Positions 12,912 to 23,074 of a DNA stretch of 64,000 nucleotides are shown here, piece by piece. The notes under the pieces are model-generated. The model had not been told where the DNA came from. It ran no database searches and worked only from the letters and a program-made list of their open reading frames with translations. The translations under genes and the position numbers were made by a program. The stretch is taken from NCBI RefSeq assembly GCF_033958435.1, contig NC_134150.1, positions 36,761,501 to 36,825,500 on the forward strand. Direction: 5' to 3'. Origin of the DNA: Carettochelys insculpta (lineage: Eukaryota; Chordata; Testudines; Carettochelyidae). Within the stretch, counting starts at the first letter, position 1; each line of letters starts with the position of its first letter.

Positions 12912-13208
12912 GGATACCTCTGCACTTACGGGAAGGTCGATGTGCTGGCGCTTGATCTTCTGGGGTTCAATTTAGTGTGCCTAGGGGGGATGTGCTAAAT
13001 CAAATTGTCATGGCATTGCCATCAAACCCGGTGGTACTGTCAGTCACGAGAAGTAAGGAAAGTCAAATGGAGAGTTTCTCCTGTCAATCTCCTGGTGTGT
13101 GGATGGTGGCAAAAGTCTATTTGAGACAAATCAACTCCAGATACACAAATCCACCTACAAGGATTGTGTATCTAAAATTGATTTTTACCTCCTAGTGTTG
13201 ACCTGGCC
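12912..13208. mobile_element. T5 MITE, 297 bp
   Basis: Same family as 11370-11663 (shared GATCTTCTGGGGTTCAATTT block near the left end). Perfect TAA duplications at 12909-12911 and 13209-13211. Ends are diverged, so it is an older copy. Confidence 0.78.
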
Positions 13209-13211
13209 TAA

Positions 13212-14940
13212 GTATAGAAGATAACTCATGAGACTTCTGTTACTCTATAAGCAAAGGCCAGATGGTAACGGCAAACACAAAAACCTAAACAAGAGCTTGC
13301 TGTGTGACTTTCCACACTAAATGAGACCAGTGGTCTATCATGTACAAAATACTGTCTCCAGAGAAAAATTCAGTAAGCCCTTTTCATTGTGGTGTCTGAA
13401 CTGCCTTCATTTGACTAGATCCAGGAGCAGAATTTGTATAAAAGAAGAATAGCTATTTCCACGGTTTGCATGTCTTAGGTTGACAGAGAGCATGTTGGAA
13501 TTCTTGCAGATCCCTTTGGCATGGTTTAAAAACCCAAGAAATTCAGAAGGTAACAATACTCTTCAAATATGTGTGGGTTTCTGCACATCTAATAGTCATG
13601 AGGTCAGGGCTGAAATTCTGGTCACTTGAAAATCAATGCCAAAACTCCCAGTGAGTTCAGTGGGCTAAGTCTTCAACTCAGCTGTCTAGTAAGAACCCAT
13701 TCCCAAACTCTGGTCTTCCACAATGCTTCCCATCGCACTATAGCTGCTAATATAGCAAGTGCTGCTCAGCCAGGAATCACCCTGCTCCGTATATTTCTAG
13801 GACTGAGGCATCCCATCTTATTTCAGAATCACATGTGACTATTCTTAGAATGCAATTTAAGTTCAGCTTGGAAATTGTTAGGTTTTAGCATTCATTTTTC
13901 ACTAAACAGAGCTCTGTGCAGTTACTGTAACAGAAAAAAATCTTGCAGGCTTGCATTGGAATTTTTTTATTAACTTATTAATAAGAAGCCCAGTTTCTGT
14001 AAAGCACTTTTTTGCATGTAAGTGAAATTAAGCACTGTGTTAAGAAGTGGCATGTTTGTACTTCCACACTTGGCCCAAATAGAAGTAATCTGTGAATCAG
14101 TTTTCTGTGAGTTTATGACCAATTTATGCTGTGTACACATGCACAGAGAAATAGTCCACAAATGTGTAGGTAATTAATATCCATATGATACATTGTTTAC
14201 AGAGTCAGATGGTAATGGGCTCTATTATGCACACCAGAGCAATAATCGGTGTGATCAGTGTTTATGGGGGCCATTTTAAAAATGTGAATTTCTTTTAAAA
14301 ATACACTCACCAGATAACTGTTTCATCCTTTCCCTTGTAAATACAAAAATTCCTACATAATTCTACCTGCCTGAACCACAGGCTGGGTGAGATTCAGCAC
14401 TGAGCTAGTGATAGATTTGTTTCATACATAAAATTTTGCAGACCTAAAGTGTCTTACCTCATGACTCTTCAGGGCTATAAATAGGAACATTATACTATTG
14501 GAACAGGGAGGCTTTCAGCTTTATGGTGGAATGCTCAGCAGTTACTTCTGGCCCTGGAAGGATCTGAGTTACATTTTAAAGACTTTTAAACATTTTCCTT
14601 AACTTCCTACAAGCTATGTAAAGTTGAAGTTGGACTCTGATAATGAGGATCTTTCCTGTATGTGAAAATGGATACAGAAATGAGGAAATAACACTCAATT
14701 CAGTATTTACACTGGTGGAAAGCATTCCTAAGATAGGTTTTTTGTTACAAATTTGTTCAAATTCTGAGGCTCTGAAAATTGCATTTGCACATGGTGAGTA
14801 GGGGTGTGGTTGAAACTGGCAGCATTGGACTGAGCTCAGGATGTGTATGGGGATGGAGCCTGCTCAGTGCAGAACAGATATATGAAAATAGGATGTACTC
14901 CTGTTTCTATGGACTATGATGGTGCTTTATCTACAGAGCT
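13212..14940. other. Intronic sequence, nothing recognised
   Basis: Mostly AT-rich. Around 13600-13670 a stretch (AAATCAATGCCAAAACTCCC then GTTCAGTGGG) resembles an old amniote dispersed repeat seen in many non-avian reptile introns; too short to assign. Confidence 0.5.
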
Positions 14941-15310
14941 ACCAAGCACTCACCACCCCAGCGATGCAGAGGTTCGTGCCTTTTTCTCCAGTGTCACTAA
15001 GGCTGTTGACAGACTTCACTGGGCCCTGGGCAATAAATGCGGGAAATGGCAGGGCGTTGGGCAGAAGGGGCAGGGTGAAGGACAGCCAGCTCTCAACACC
15101 GCCTAGATCGCACTGTGCCTCCCCCCACCTAGCCCTCCACACTGCCCAGACTGTGTCACCCAGGACTGCAGCTGCAATTTAAAGAGTTTGTGGCTTCAGC
15201 TTCTGCTGCTTCTATTCTGGTACAGTGATGGTGGCCTGGAGCCCCAGGCCCTTTTAAAAAGCCAAGCCCTGGGGAAACTGGGAGTCACACACCTGAATTG
15301 CAATCAGGGG
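14941..15310. repeat. GC-rich repeat-like block, family not identified
   Basis: Much GC-richer than its surroundings, with a terminal CCAGGCCCTTTTAAAAAGCC box. Short overlapping frames exist on both strands, but none has a recognisable domain or splice sites. I read it as an unnamed turtle repeat rather than an exon. Confidence 0.4.
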
Positions 15311-15317
15311 GGTGAAA

Positions 15318-15416
15318 TAACAAGGAGTCTGGTGGTACTTTAAAGACTAGCATGTTTATTAGCATGTGTTAGGGCATAAGCTTTTGTGAGCTACAGATCA
15401 CTTCCTCAGATGCTGA
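15318..15416 (+). repeat. Fragment of the 'caccttAAAGACTA' dispersed repeat
   Basis: Contains GGTGGTACTTTAAAGACTAG, a GGCATAAGCTTTTGTGAGCT block and CACTTCCTCAGATGC, in the same order as the better copy at 15907-16037. Related pieces: 31350-31530, 56485-56550, 61526-61612. Confidence 0.75.
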
Positions 15417-15906
15417 AGAAAGAGGGATACAGAGATGGGAGTATGATATCCGTCCCATAGCTCTGTTTTTTCTAGACTAGAAAAACCCATGGGAAAAATA
15501 AATAATTTTGTATTTGGTTCACGGTTTTAATGTGCAGCAAACAAGGCTAGTTGCTTCATGATGAGAATAAAAAAAAAAAAAAGAACTGAATGGTCACCCA
15601 TTCAGGGAGCATGGTATGTATCCTGGGAATGGAATGAATCAGGCAGTCCATGTGAAATAAATAGTACGTGAGCCTGAAATTAAAGACTGTGTGAAATCCT
15701 AACCATAGAGATGTCAATGAGAGTTGTGCAACTGATTGAACTTGAGCCAGGATTTCACCTTGTTTCATAAGGCACACTCATGAAAATGGCCAATGCAAGT
15801 TGAACAGGCAGGCTTGGTTCACTCATTTCCGAGCAACTAAATGTCTGATTTTACTGTGTTCTCTTAACAAAAAATATGTGTTGTGCACTACTCTCTCTGT
15901 GTGTGT

Positions 15907-16037
15907 CAAGTATCAGGGGGTAGCCGTGTTGGTCTGGATCTGCAAAAGCAATGAGGGGTCCTGTGGCACCTTATAGACTAACAGAAATGTATGAGCATGA
16001 GCTTTCGTGGGCAAAGACCCACTTCGTCAGATGCAGG
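15907..16037 (+). mobile_element. Dispersed reptile repeat with 13-bp target duplication
   Basis: Begins near GGGGGTAGCCGTGTTGGTCT, continues with TGTGGCACCTTATAGACTAA and ends GACCCACTTCGTCAGATGC. From memory this is a very common turtle and crocodilian repeat. It sits in a TG tract with TCTCTGTGTGTGT on both sides (15894-15906, 16038-16050), a duplication length typical of target-primed reverse transcription rather than of the MITEs. It has no poly(A) tail. I suspect a short Penelope-related or SINE-like retroelement; the class is unresolved. Confidence 0.7.
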
Positions 16038-16038
16038 T

Positions 16039-16039
<1 letters not shown>

Positions 16040-16073
<34 letters not shown>
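16040..16073. repeat. (TG)n microsatellite
   Basis: About 16 TG units directly right of the insertion at 15907-16037; the tract was the insertion target. Confidence 0.95.
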
Positions 16074-16076
<3 letters not shown>

Positions 16077-17955
16077 TAAGGTTAGTGTCAAACATCACCA
16101 TCCACTTCTCTCAACTCTATCAGTGATTAGTTAATTTCCTGTAGGCATCACGAGAGAGAAAGCCTATTTCTACTCATAACTTCATAGTGTACCTAAGCTA
16201 GCAAGAGAACACTCTCAAACTTTGTAACTACTAGAAGGACATGAAAAGTCTTCAGCACACTTTCACTTTCAAAGGATCATTGGCCTTTTGAAAATACCCT
16301 GTCCTTTTTCCTTTGAAAAAACATGTTTTTTCTTCTGTTCAGGAATACCTGTATGTTATAGCTGTAGAATATACAGAGCACCAGTTTCTCAACTTCACTA
16401 CAGGTAAAGGTTATGACTTATTACCCACTTGCCAAGCGTAACAGAAATGAAATTATATTAGTATTCTTCTTCATTAATATTGAAACACACCATGTCAAAT
16501 TAAGTTTGTACGTAAACCAGCAAATGAACAGAAGCCACACTTAATTTACACCAAGCTAACTGCCAGTGGATATCTGTCCCTTAATATTTTTATTCAGCTT
16601 CTGGGAAGCAATATTTAATTTTCCTTCAATTCCAAAATAGACAGCAGAATCAGAAAAACAATCTTTCCAGCACAGCAAGGAAAACACAAATACAACAAGC
16701 TAGATTTGATAACATAGTTGCACATGAACTTGAAAGGTGATAAGGGTCTACTGGGTAAGTGCTTTTCTTTTAGGGACTGGATAAATTGTCCAAATATCCG
16801 TGGATCTCATCCAGATCAGCATCAATAAATTACATTTTCCTTTTCAATGTTCATCACCATAAAAGGTACAGAGTGCAGCAAACAGACAACTAGTCTAAAG
16901 TCAGAGAATAGCTGTGGCAGGACATTATACATTTGGACACTGACAATATTTAGAAACTAGTGTAGTTTTCTCTGCAGAATGTTGGGATGGACTTGTCCAA
17001 CTCACCATCTGATAGGAAGAAGAAGGAAATGAGAGTTGTTTAAAACAAGCACTTCATATCTATGCTACAAGAAGTGCAGTCTGTATGGTTCACCATACCC
17101 CAATAATTAGTACTTAAGATTCATTTTTTTCAACTATATATTCTCCACTTTTTATCTTATACCAGTGAACATTCTTCCATTTTTGTTACAAGGGTTACAG
17201 TGATTTCTGACATTTTCTAGAACCATATATCGTCCTGTCTTACTGACTTGCTCACCTACCCTGTCTGTCCGTTATTGCAGGCTACAAGGATAGAAAATAT
17301 TCTTCCAGGCTACATAAATGCTGAAGTGCATCAAGTCGGCCATGTTTTCTACCACATTCTCTCATTCACTTGATTCTTTGAAAGAATGCATTATGCAGTC
17401 ATATATTATTCTCAAGGAATTAGAAGTTATTTAGTGGAAAGGAGAACTAGTAGGAGCATTGCTGCTAAAAATCCCAAATAAATATATGTTGAAAGTAAAT
17501 GAGGAGACAGAACCAAAAAAAATCTTAAATCCTGGCACGGTGCCAAACTCTCATATTTTCTAGTGTTAGCACAATGGTCAATCTATTTCCATGGAAACAA
17601 TCTTATTAATTTGCTGGCTTTCCACTTATTCATGAAGCACTTTGCGAATTGCCAACTCCTCTGGATAAAGCCAAGCCATTTATCAATCATTAGAAAACTT
17701 GGCATGCACCTTTTGTGTAGTGATGACATGAAATCCACTTTGTCATATATGCGTGCCAGAAGACAATCAAAGCTGACAATGCACATGCTAATTATATGAA
17801 TTTAAATATTGGGGACCTATTTTTTTTTATTAGGAAGTCAACCCACCAATAAGTTCCATGTACCATACACCTCCATGCACATTTTTTCTAACACTAACAC
17901 TTATGCCAGCGGGTGATAGATTCCATTAATGATGTTTGTAGTTGACAATCTCCCT
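16074..17955. other. Intronic sequence, nothing recognised
   Basis: About 1.9 kb of AT-rich sequence free of recognised repeats, the longest such stretch in the left part of the window after 1-4774. It could hold conserved intronic elements, which only an alignment would show. Confidence 0.55.
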
Positions 17956-17959
17956 GCAC

Positions 17960-18125
17960 AAATCCCCGATGGACACACAGGTTTTGTGCATATAAGTCCC
18001 AGCCCCTGCAAGTGCAAACACATTTGTGTACCCACCCACAGGCGGACTTGAACTTGGGACTTCTAGAGCTTAGTGCAGAAGCCTCTACAATTTGAGCTAA
18101 AAGCTGGCTGCTCCCTCATCCAAGG
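17960..18125 (-). mobile_element. tRNA-derived SINE, minus strand
   Basis: On the minus strand the sequence shows a tRNA-like head: an A-box-like TAGCTCAAATTGTAGAGG (complement of about 18088-18105) and a B-box-like AGTTCAAGTCC (complement of about 18045-18055), spaced as in a pol III promoter, followed by an unrelated body. This is the structure of tortoise pol III SINEs. It is diverged, and no intact cloverleaf can be drawn, so it is not a functional tRNA gene. Confidence 0.7.
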
Positions 18126-18129
18126 CTTT

Positions 18130-18350
18130 AGAGGAGAATCATTCTTTTTCTCTGTAAGTAGTCTCAATGTCATTACATGGGACAGCGAGCCACATCCAAT
18201 AGGTGTGTGGGTTCCATACTTCCCTTAGATAAGAAAGCTGGTCCTGACCTTCAGAGACCCAGTAGAAAGCCTGGCCAAGCCCCCACTTGTAACTGCTCAC
18301 AGGCAAACTCGAATCTGGGCCCACTGAAGCTTAGTGCAGACATAGCCTGA
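18130..18350 (-). mobile_element. Second, 5'-truncated SINE copy, minus strand
   Basis: On the minus strand TGCACTAAGCTTCAGTGGG, then a B-box-like GATTCGAGTTTGCC, repeats the arrangement of the copy just downstream (TGCACTAAGCTCTAGAAGTC, then GTTCAAGTCC). The A-box half is missing. It lies head-to-tail with the neighbouring copy. Confidence 0.55.
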
Positions 18351-18530
18351 ATGTCCTCTAGCGACCCCCACCCTCTGCACCACATCGAAACTTGCTTATT
18401 GTGTGAATATGAACATTTACATACAATATATAACTGGCAGAATTTCCCCCTCCCCAAGTGAAATGTTTTTGTTCAATGCTGAATGTTTCAGGAGTTGCGT
18501 TTATGTCTATAAAGGCATTTTACACGTTGG

Positions 18531-18564
18531 TACAGGCTGCCCCTCTTTAATCTGGCACTCTCTC
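18531..18564 (+). repeat. Left-end fragment of the 'CTCTTTAATCTGGCAC' repeat
   Basis: TACAGGCTGCCCCTCTTTAA followed by TCTGGCACTCTC matches one end of the repeat at 35903-36198. It is cut by the T4 element that follows, making it the oldest layer of this nested block. Confidence 0.6.
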
Positions 18565-18614
18565 GGGCTGCGTCTGCACAGCAGTGTTGTTTCAAATTAA
18601 TCCATTCTGGAATA

Positions 18615-19420
18615 CAGTCTTCCCCTGCCTAACGAGGGTAATTCGTTCCTGAAAAACCCCTCTTAGGGCAAATTCTCGTAAGTCGAAAATGTAATTACCA
18701 TTCATTTCAATGGGAAAACATTTTATATGTTCCTGAGCCCCAAAACGTATACCCATTTATGCTAAAACAACACTAAATCCCATTAAATCTGGTGCAAGGG
18801 GGCAGGCGGAGCAGAGCAGAGCATAGGGAGGCAGCCCGGCCTGAGCGCAGCTTAGGTTAAGTGGGGAAGGGGCGCTGCCAGGGGCTGTCCATGTGGGGAG
18901 CCAGGCAGGCACAGGGGGCTCCTGGCTGGCAAGGGGCAATACCTCTCTTGCGCGGGGCTGCGCGGCGGAGAGGCCCTGCCAGCGGCAGCCAAGGCAGCAG
19001 CAGCAGGCGAGCCAGGTGCTAAATGGGAGGGAGCGCCACAGACGGCAAGTGACGCCCAAGGCACAGTGGCGGCCCGTAGCCACCCGGGGGATGAGCAGCA
19101 CGGCTGGGATGGGCTGCGCACCCAGCATCCATGTCTTGCAGTGCAGCATGATCTACTGCTGGGACTCAGATGAGCCTAGCTCCCCGCACCAGACTGCCGT
19201 CCTCTCGCAGGGCACCGCCACCCCTCTGCACGGCCTCTTCGTCAAGACCAACGCAGCTGACTCCATCCCCTCGGTGCTTGCCTACCAGAGCCACCAGCCT
19301 CCAAATCGGGCCTTGTAAATGCGAAGTAATGCCTTGTAAGCTGAAGTAGGGGTATTAAATGAAACTCCTCGTAAAGTCGAATTTTCGTAACTTGAAGGGG
19401 CGTATCTCAGGGTATGACTG
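18615..19420 (+). mobile_element. CAGTC-ended transposon-like unit with GC-rich cargo
   Basis: Left end CAGTCTTCCCCTGCCTAACG, right end (complement) CAGTCATACCCTGAGATACG, each bordered by TA (18613-18614, 19421-19422). TA duplication plus CAGTC-type ends suggests a pogo/Tigger-like (Tc1/mariner) non-autonomous element. Flank-side segments share CTCGTAA(A)GTCGAA. Between about 18797 and 19306 lies a GC-rich segment foreign to both ends, holding the PDE8B-like frame. A complication: ATTCTGGAATA occurs at 18604-18614 and again at 19481-19491, so the real insert may extend to 19480 with an 11-bp duplication, which would instead suit retrotransposition. Confidence 0.65.
19109..19318 (+). pseudogene. 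PDE8B: Captured PDE8B first-exon fragment (N-terminus)
   Basis: The frame opens with ATG-GGC-TGC-GCA and reads MGCAPSIHV, the hallmark start of PDE8 cAMP phosphodiesterases. In that family the Gly2-Cys3 start is a lipidation signal. It continues with IYC-DSDE-SSP, LSQG and [12 protein letters not shown]. By recalled family sequence these fit PDE8B and not PDE8A, which diverges after SIH. The frame is 69 codons and stops in the flanking repeat, so none of the receiver, PAS or catalytic domains is present. Many substitutions (for example CSM and CW where PDE8B has SGV and CR) argue against the live exon. The GC-rich upstream 18797-19108 may be captured 5' UTR. It is sense relative to the cadherin exon. 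Whether it is transcribed cannot be seen. Confidence 0.8.
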
Positions 19421-19656
19421 TATCACCATCATTACCATCGTCAGTAACCACGGGCTCCCTCATTATTTCCTTCCATCTTTATTCTGGAATAGCTATTCTG
19501 AAATAGCTCATTTCAAAATAACACAACAACGCACAAAAATGCAATTCGAAACTGCACCCAGCTATTTCAAAACAGTATGTCTGGGCACATGGTGCTTAAT
19601 CCAAAAGAGTACCATTGGATGCCATTGTGGCTTATTTCGAAATAGTTTTTCCATGT

Positions 19657-20076
19657 GGCCGTTTCTACACATGCCACTACTTCCAGAAGCGACATGCTAA
19701 TGAACAGCATGGAAGAAGCTAATAAGGCATGGGTGTAAATTTCTGGCACCTCATTATCATATGGTCAGGTGATTCACAGTCTGGAAGAAGCTCTTCTGAA
19801 CTCCAACATAGCCATGTAGAAACACAGCCTCCGGGGTTCTTCTGGAAGGAAATCTCCTTCCGGATCCCCTGTCTTCCTGAAAATTTTCTGGGAGCTCCCC
19901 AGGGGCTGCACTCCTACACAACTATTTTGGAGTTTGGAAGAGCTTCTTCCCAACTCCAAATCATGTGACCACATGCTAATGAGGCACCAGAAATTTACAT
20001 CCATGCCTCATTAGCATCATCCGGGCTGTTCATTAGCATGCCGCTTCTGGAAAAAGTAGCATGTGTAGAAACGGCC
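19657..20076. mobile_element. T7 MITE, 420 bp, nested in T4
   Basis: Ends GGCCGTTTCTACACATGCCA and (complement) GGCCGTTTCTACACATGCTA, a near-perfect pair, flanked by TGT. Arms hold CATGCTAATGA, TCTGGAAGAAGC and CCTCATTAGCAT boxes. Sister copy at 29485. Confidence 0.87.
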
Positions 20077-20263
20077 TGTCTTAACAGTGCCTATTTTGAA
20101 ATAGCCATTATTCCTACTGAAATGAGGTTTACACAATTCAAAATAACGTGCCTTCTCCTTTGATTAAATTTCAAAATACCATGAGTGTATCGTAGATGCT
20201 CGCAATGTTATCTCAAAATAAATGTTGTTATTTCAAAATATCTTTTGCTATGTAGACTTAACC

Positions 20264-20616
20264 TCAAGGACCAAATGTTACTTCCACTGACGTCTGTATT
20301 AGAACAGTGAACCAAGCTGGAATGGGGTCATGCCACAAATGGATTCTACTGGTGGTACTTCAGAATATGTTGCATACACCTATACATGAAAAACTTGAGC
20401 TATGCAGCCTCTTTTCCTGAGTCGAAAGAATAGGATTCCTATTCCACCTCCTGTTGTATTGTCTGTTTCCCTTATATATAGCTGAGTCCTAACAATGATT
20501 ACTTTGTCAGTTCTGATAACTTGGTAGTATTCCAGTTCAGTCAGTGTTGGAGACTAGTTCTATTACAATTTTTGGCAGCATCAGCTTCTTTACAGACTTT
20601 TCAGTTATTACTTTTT
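20264..20616. other. Intronic sequence, nothing recognised
   Basis: About 350 bp of unremarkable AT-rich sequence between the nested block and a T1 MITE. Confidence 0.5.
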
Positions 20617-21298
20617 GGCTACGTCTACACGTGCAGCCAACATCGAAATAGTCTATTTCGATGAATAACGTCTACACGTCCTCCAGGGCCAGCAACGTCG
20701 ATGTTCAACTTCGACGTTGCTCAGCCCAACATCGAAATAGGCGCAGCGAGGGAACGTCTACACGTCAAAGTAGCACACATCGAAATAGGGATGCCAGGCA
20801 CAGCTGCAGACAGGGTCACAGGGCGGACTCAACAGCAAGCCGCTCCCTTAAAGGGCCCCTCCCAGACACAGTTGCACTAAACAACACAAGATACACAGAG
20901 CTGACAACTGGTTGCAGACCCTGTGCCTGCAGCATAGATCCCCAGCTGCCGCAGAAGCAGCCAGAAGCCCTGGGCTAAGGGCTCCTGCCCACGGTGACCA
21001 TAGATCCCCGCAGGGGCTGGAGAGAGAGCATCTCTCAACCCCCCAGCTGATGGCCGCCATGGAGGACCCAGCAATTTCGACGTTGCGGGACGCGGATCGT
21101 CTACACGGTCCCTACTTCGACGTTGAACGTTGAAGTAGGGCGCTATTCCTATCTCCTCATGAGGTTAGCGACTTCGACGTCTCGCTGCCTAACGTCGAAG
21201 TTAACTTCGAAATAGCGCCCGACGCGTGTTGACGCGACGGGCGCTATTTCGAAGTTGGTGCCGCTACTTCGAAGTAGCGTGCACGTGTAGATGCAGCT
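20617..21298 (+). mobile_element. T1 MITE, copy 3 (682 bp)
   Basis: Left end GGCTACGTCTACACGTG, right end GCACGTGTAGATGCAGCT. Like copy 2 it has a single CGAAATAGTCTATTTCG palindrome next to the left end instead of two. It is followed directly by a TG tract. No clear target duplication (TTT against TGT). Confidence 0.87.
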
Positions 21299-21322
21299 TG
21301 TGTGTGTGTGTGTGTGTGTGTA
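21299..21322. repeat. (TG)n microsatellite
   Basis: Twelve TG units immediately after the T1 right end. Confidence 0.9.
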
Positions 21323-21968
21323 TACACAAATTCCTGTTGTATCTCTTGCATTCCTAAAATGGTGTTTTCTTCTTAAGAAAAGTGTAATGGAATCATTGAG
21401 GATCTCCAAGTAGTCTAGAATATCTTGAACTGCATTACTTAGCCCTTGGAACAAACTGCTATAGCTTTATCTGAAATGAAGCCTTCTTTTGCTGTTGTGA
21501 TATCTCTTCTGTGGGCACCAATCACTCTGGTTTTCCTTGTCTGTTGTTAAACACTGATCATTCCTGGGTGATGATCCAAACATACTTCCTGTTCAAGGGA
21601 CAACTGTGGATTCCGCTTTGTCCAGGTTGAAACATGTTTAGCCCTCAGCTGCTCACTCTTCTTTCTGAGAACCTCTCCACTTTATCTTTGCTGACCTTGA
21701 ACAGACAGACTGAGCATTGATTTCAACCATAGGATCTCCTTTGTAGCTTTAACTAATGTCTGCTGCTGATGTGGGGGACAGAGGTTGTGGTTCAATCACT
21801 TTCTCAGAAAGATTCATCTTGAAAATATTTTTCTCTTCACCTGGATATGGCCCAGCTATTTGCTAGACTTCCCAGGCACACTAAATGAATGCTGTTTTCT
21901 TATGCTTTTCAAAGGCTGCAATGACACTAGCAAGTTCTTTCGAAAGAACTCTCGGAGTTCTACACACA
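21323..21968. other. Intronic sequence, nothing recognised
   Basis: No exon signal and no nameable repeat. Confidence 0.5.
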
Positions 21969-22366
21969 GACTATGTCTATACTACAGAGATCTTTTGAAA
22001 GAAGCCCTTCCGGAAGATCCTTCTGAAAGAACTTCCTTCAAAATAGAGTGTCCATACACAAAATAGTGGATCAAAAGAGCAATCTGCTCTTTCAAAGGAG
22101 AGCATCCACACAGTCCTCGCTCTTTCTAAAGAACAGGGCAGGGATCGAAAAATCAGGCCCCATGAGGACTGCTCTTTCAAAAAAAAATCTAAAAAAGGGC
22201 CCGCGGAGTGTCTATACGTGTTTTCTTTTGAAAGAAGCTTTCAAAAGGGTGCACACTTCCTGAAGCGGAAAAGAAGAATGATGTCAAAAGGAGCGCCCCA
22301 TTCTTTCAATTTTCTTTTGAGGAAGAGGGGACTTCTGGAAGGACACTCGTTCCAGGATCTTTAATC
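21969..22366. mobile_element. T6 MITE, right end degraded
   Basis: ACTATGTCTATACTACAGAG followed by ATCTTTTGAAAGAAGC is the T6 left end. The right end lacks the usual GCTAGTGTAGATGCAGCC; the sequence passes into the T4 fragment that follows. Confidence 0.7.
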
Positions 22367-22370
22367 CTAA

Positions 22371-22589
22371 ATACTATGTCTGCATAGTAGCTTTATTTCA
22401 AAATAAGCTATTCTGAAGATATCTATTTCGGAATAAGTTCTATCCCTCAAGGAATGAGGCTTACCAATTTCAAAATAAGCTGTCCACTATTTCTAAATTA
22501 TTTCAAAATAGTGGTTGTGTTGTGTAGATGCTCACAAAGTTATTTCGAAACAGCAGCCATTATTTCAATTGCTGTGTTGACACACCCTT
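22371..22589. mobile_element. T4 MITE, about 219 bp
   Basis: Starts ACTATGTCTGCATAGTAGC, ends GCTGTGTTGACACACCC, with several TTTCAAAATA boxes and a CCTCAAGGAATGAGGC centre. Confidence 0.68.
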
Positions 22590-22690
22590 GGTTAATAGAC
22601 TTTTCTCCTTTCATTCACTCTCCTACCTCTTTCTAATTCATTCTCTGTTTTGCAGGTTTCTTATTTCTTCAACACATGGGTGCACTGTAT

Positions 22691-23071
22691 GGCTATGTCA
22701 ACACTACAGCAATCTTTTGAAAGAAGTTCTTCCAGAAGATCACTTCTGAAAATACTTCTTTCAAAAGAGTGTGTCCACATCCAAAAAACAGATCAAAAAA
22801 TTGATCCGCTCTTTTGATATAGAGCAGCCACTCAGCACCTGCTCTTTTGAAAGAATGGACTGGGGGTTGAAAAATCCGGCACCATCTGGTCCACTCTTTC
22901 TAAAAAAGGGTCCTTGGGGCATCTACACACACTTTTTTTTCTTGCTCTGCCTCATCTGGGAGAGGAAGAGGGCTGCCAGAAAAAGTGTTACATTCTTTTG
23001 ATTTCTCTCTATGGTTCTTTTGGAAAAAGTCCATTTTTTTTCCGAAAGAACTTGCTAATGTAGATGCAGCT
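22691..23071. mobile_element. T6 MITE, 381 bp
   Basis: GGCTATGTCAACACTACAGC on the left, CTTGCTAATGTAGATGCAGC on the right, TAT on both sides (22688-22690, 23072-23074). Confidence 0.8.
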
Positions 23072-23074
23072 TAT

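Larger units (their letters stand above)
18565..20263. mobile_element. T4 MITE split by two younger insertions
   Basis: Left part 18565-18614 (GGGCTGCGTCTGCACAGCAG), middle about 19481-19656 (TATTCTGGAATAGCTATTC, then TTTCAAAATAACAC) and right part 20077-20263 (ending TTTTGCTATGTAGACTTAAC) make one AT-rich T4 hairpin element. The PDE8B-bearing unit and a T7 MITE are inserted in it. Removing both restores a continuous T4 sequence. Confidence 0.75.

Noticed and set aside
18040..18110. A functional tRNA gene on the minus strand
   Set aside because: A and B boxes are present but no complete cloverleaf pairs up; it is the head of a SINE.
18757..19149. 130-codon minus frame
   Set aside because: Antisense shadow of the GC-rich captured segment.
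19109..19318. The genuine PDE8B first exon
   Set aside because: Too diverged in a conserved N-terminus, enclosed by repeat ends, no proper donor at the expected place, and located in a cadherin intron.
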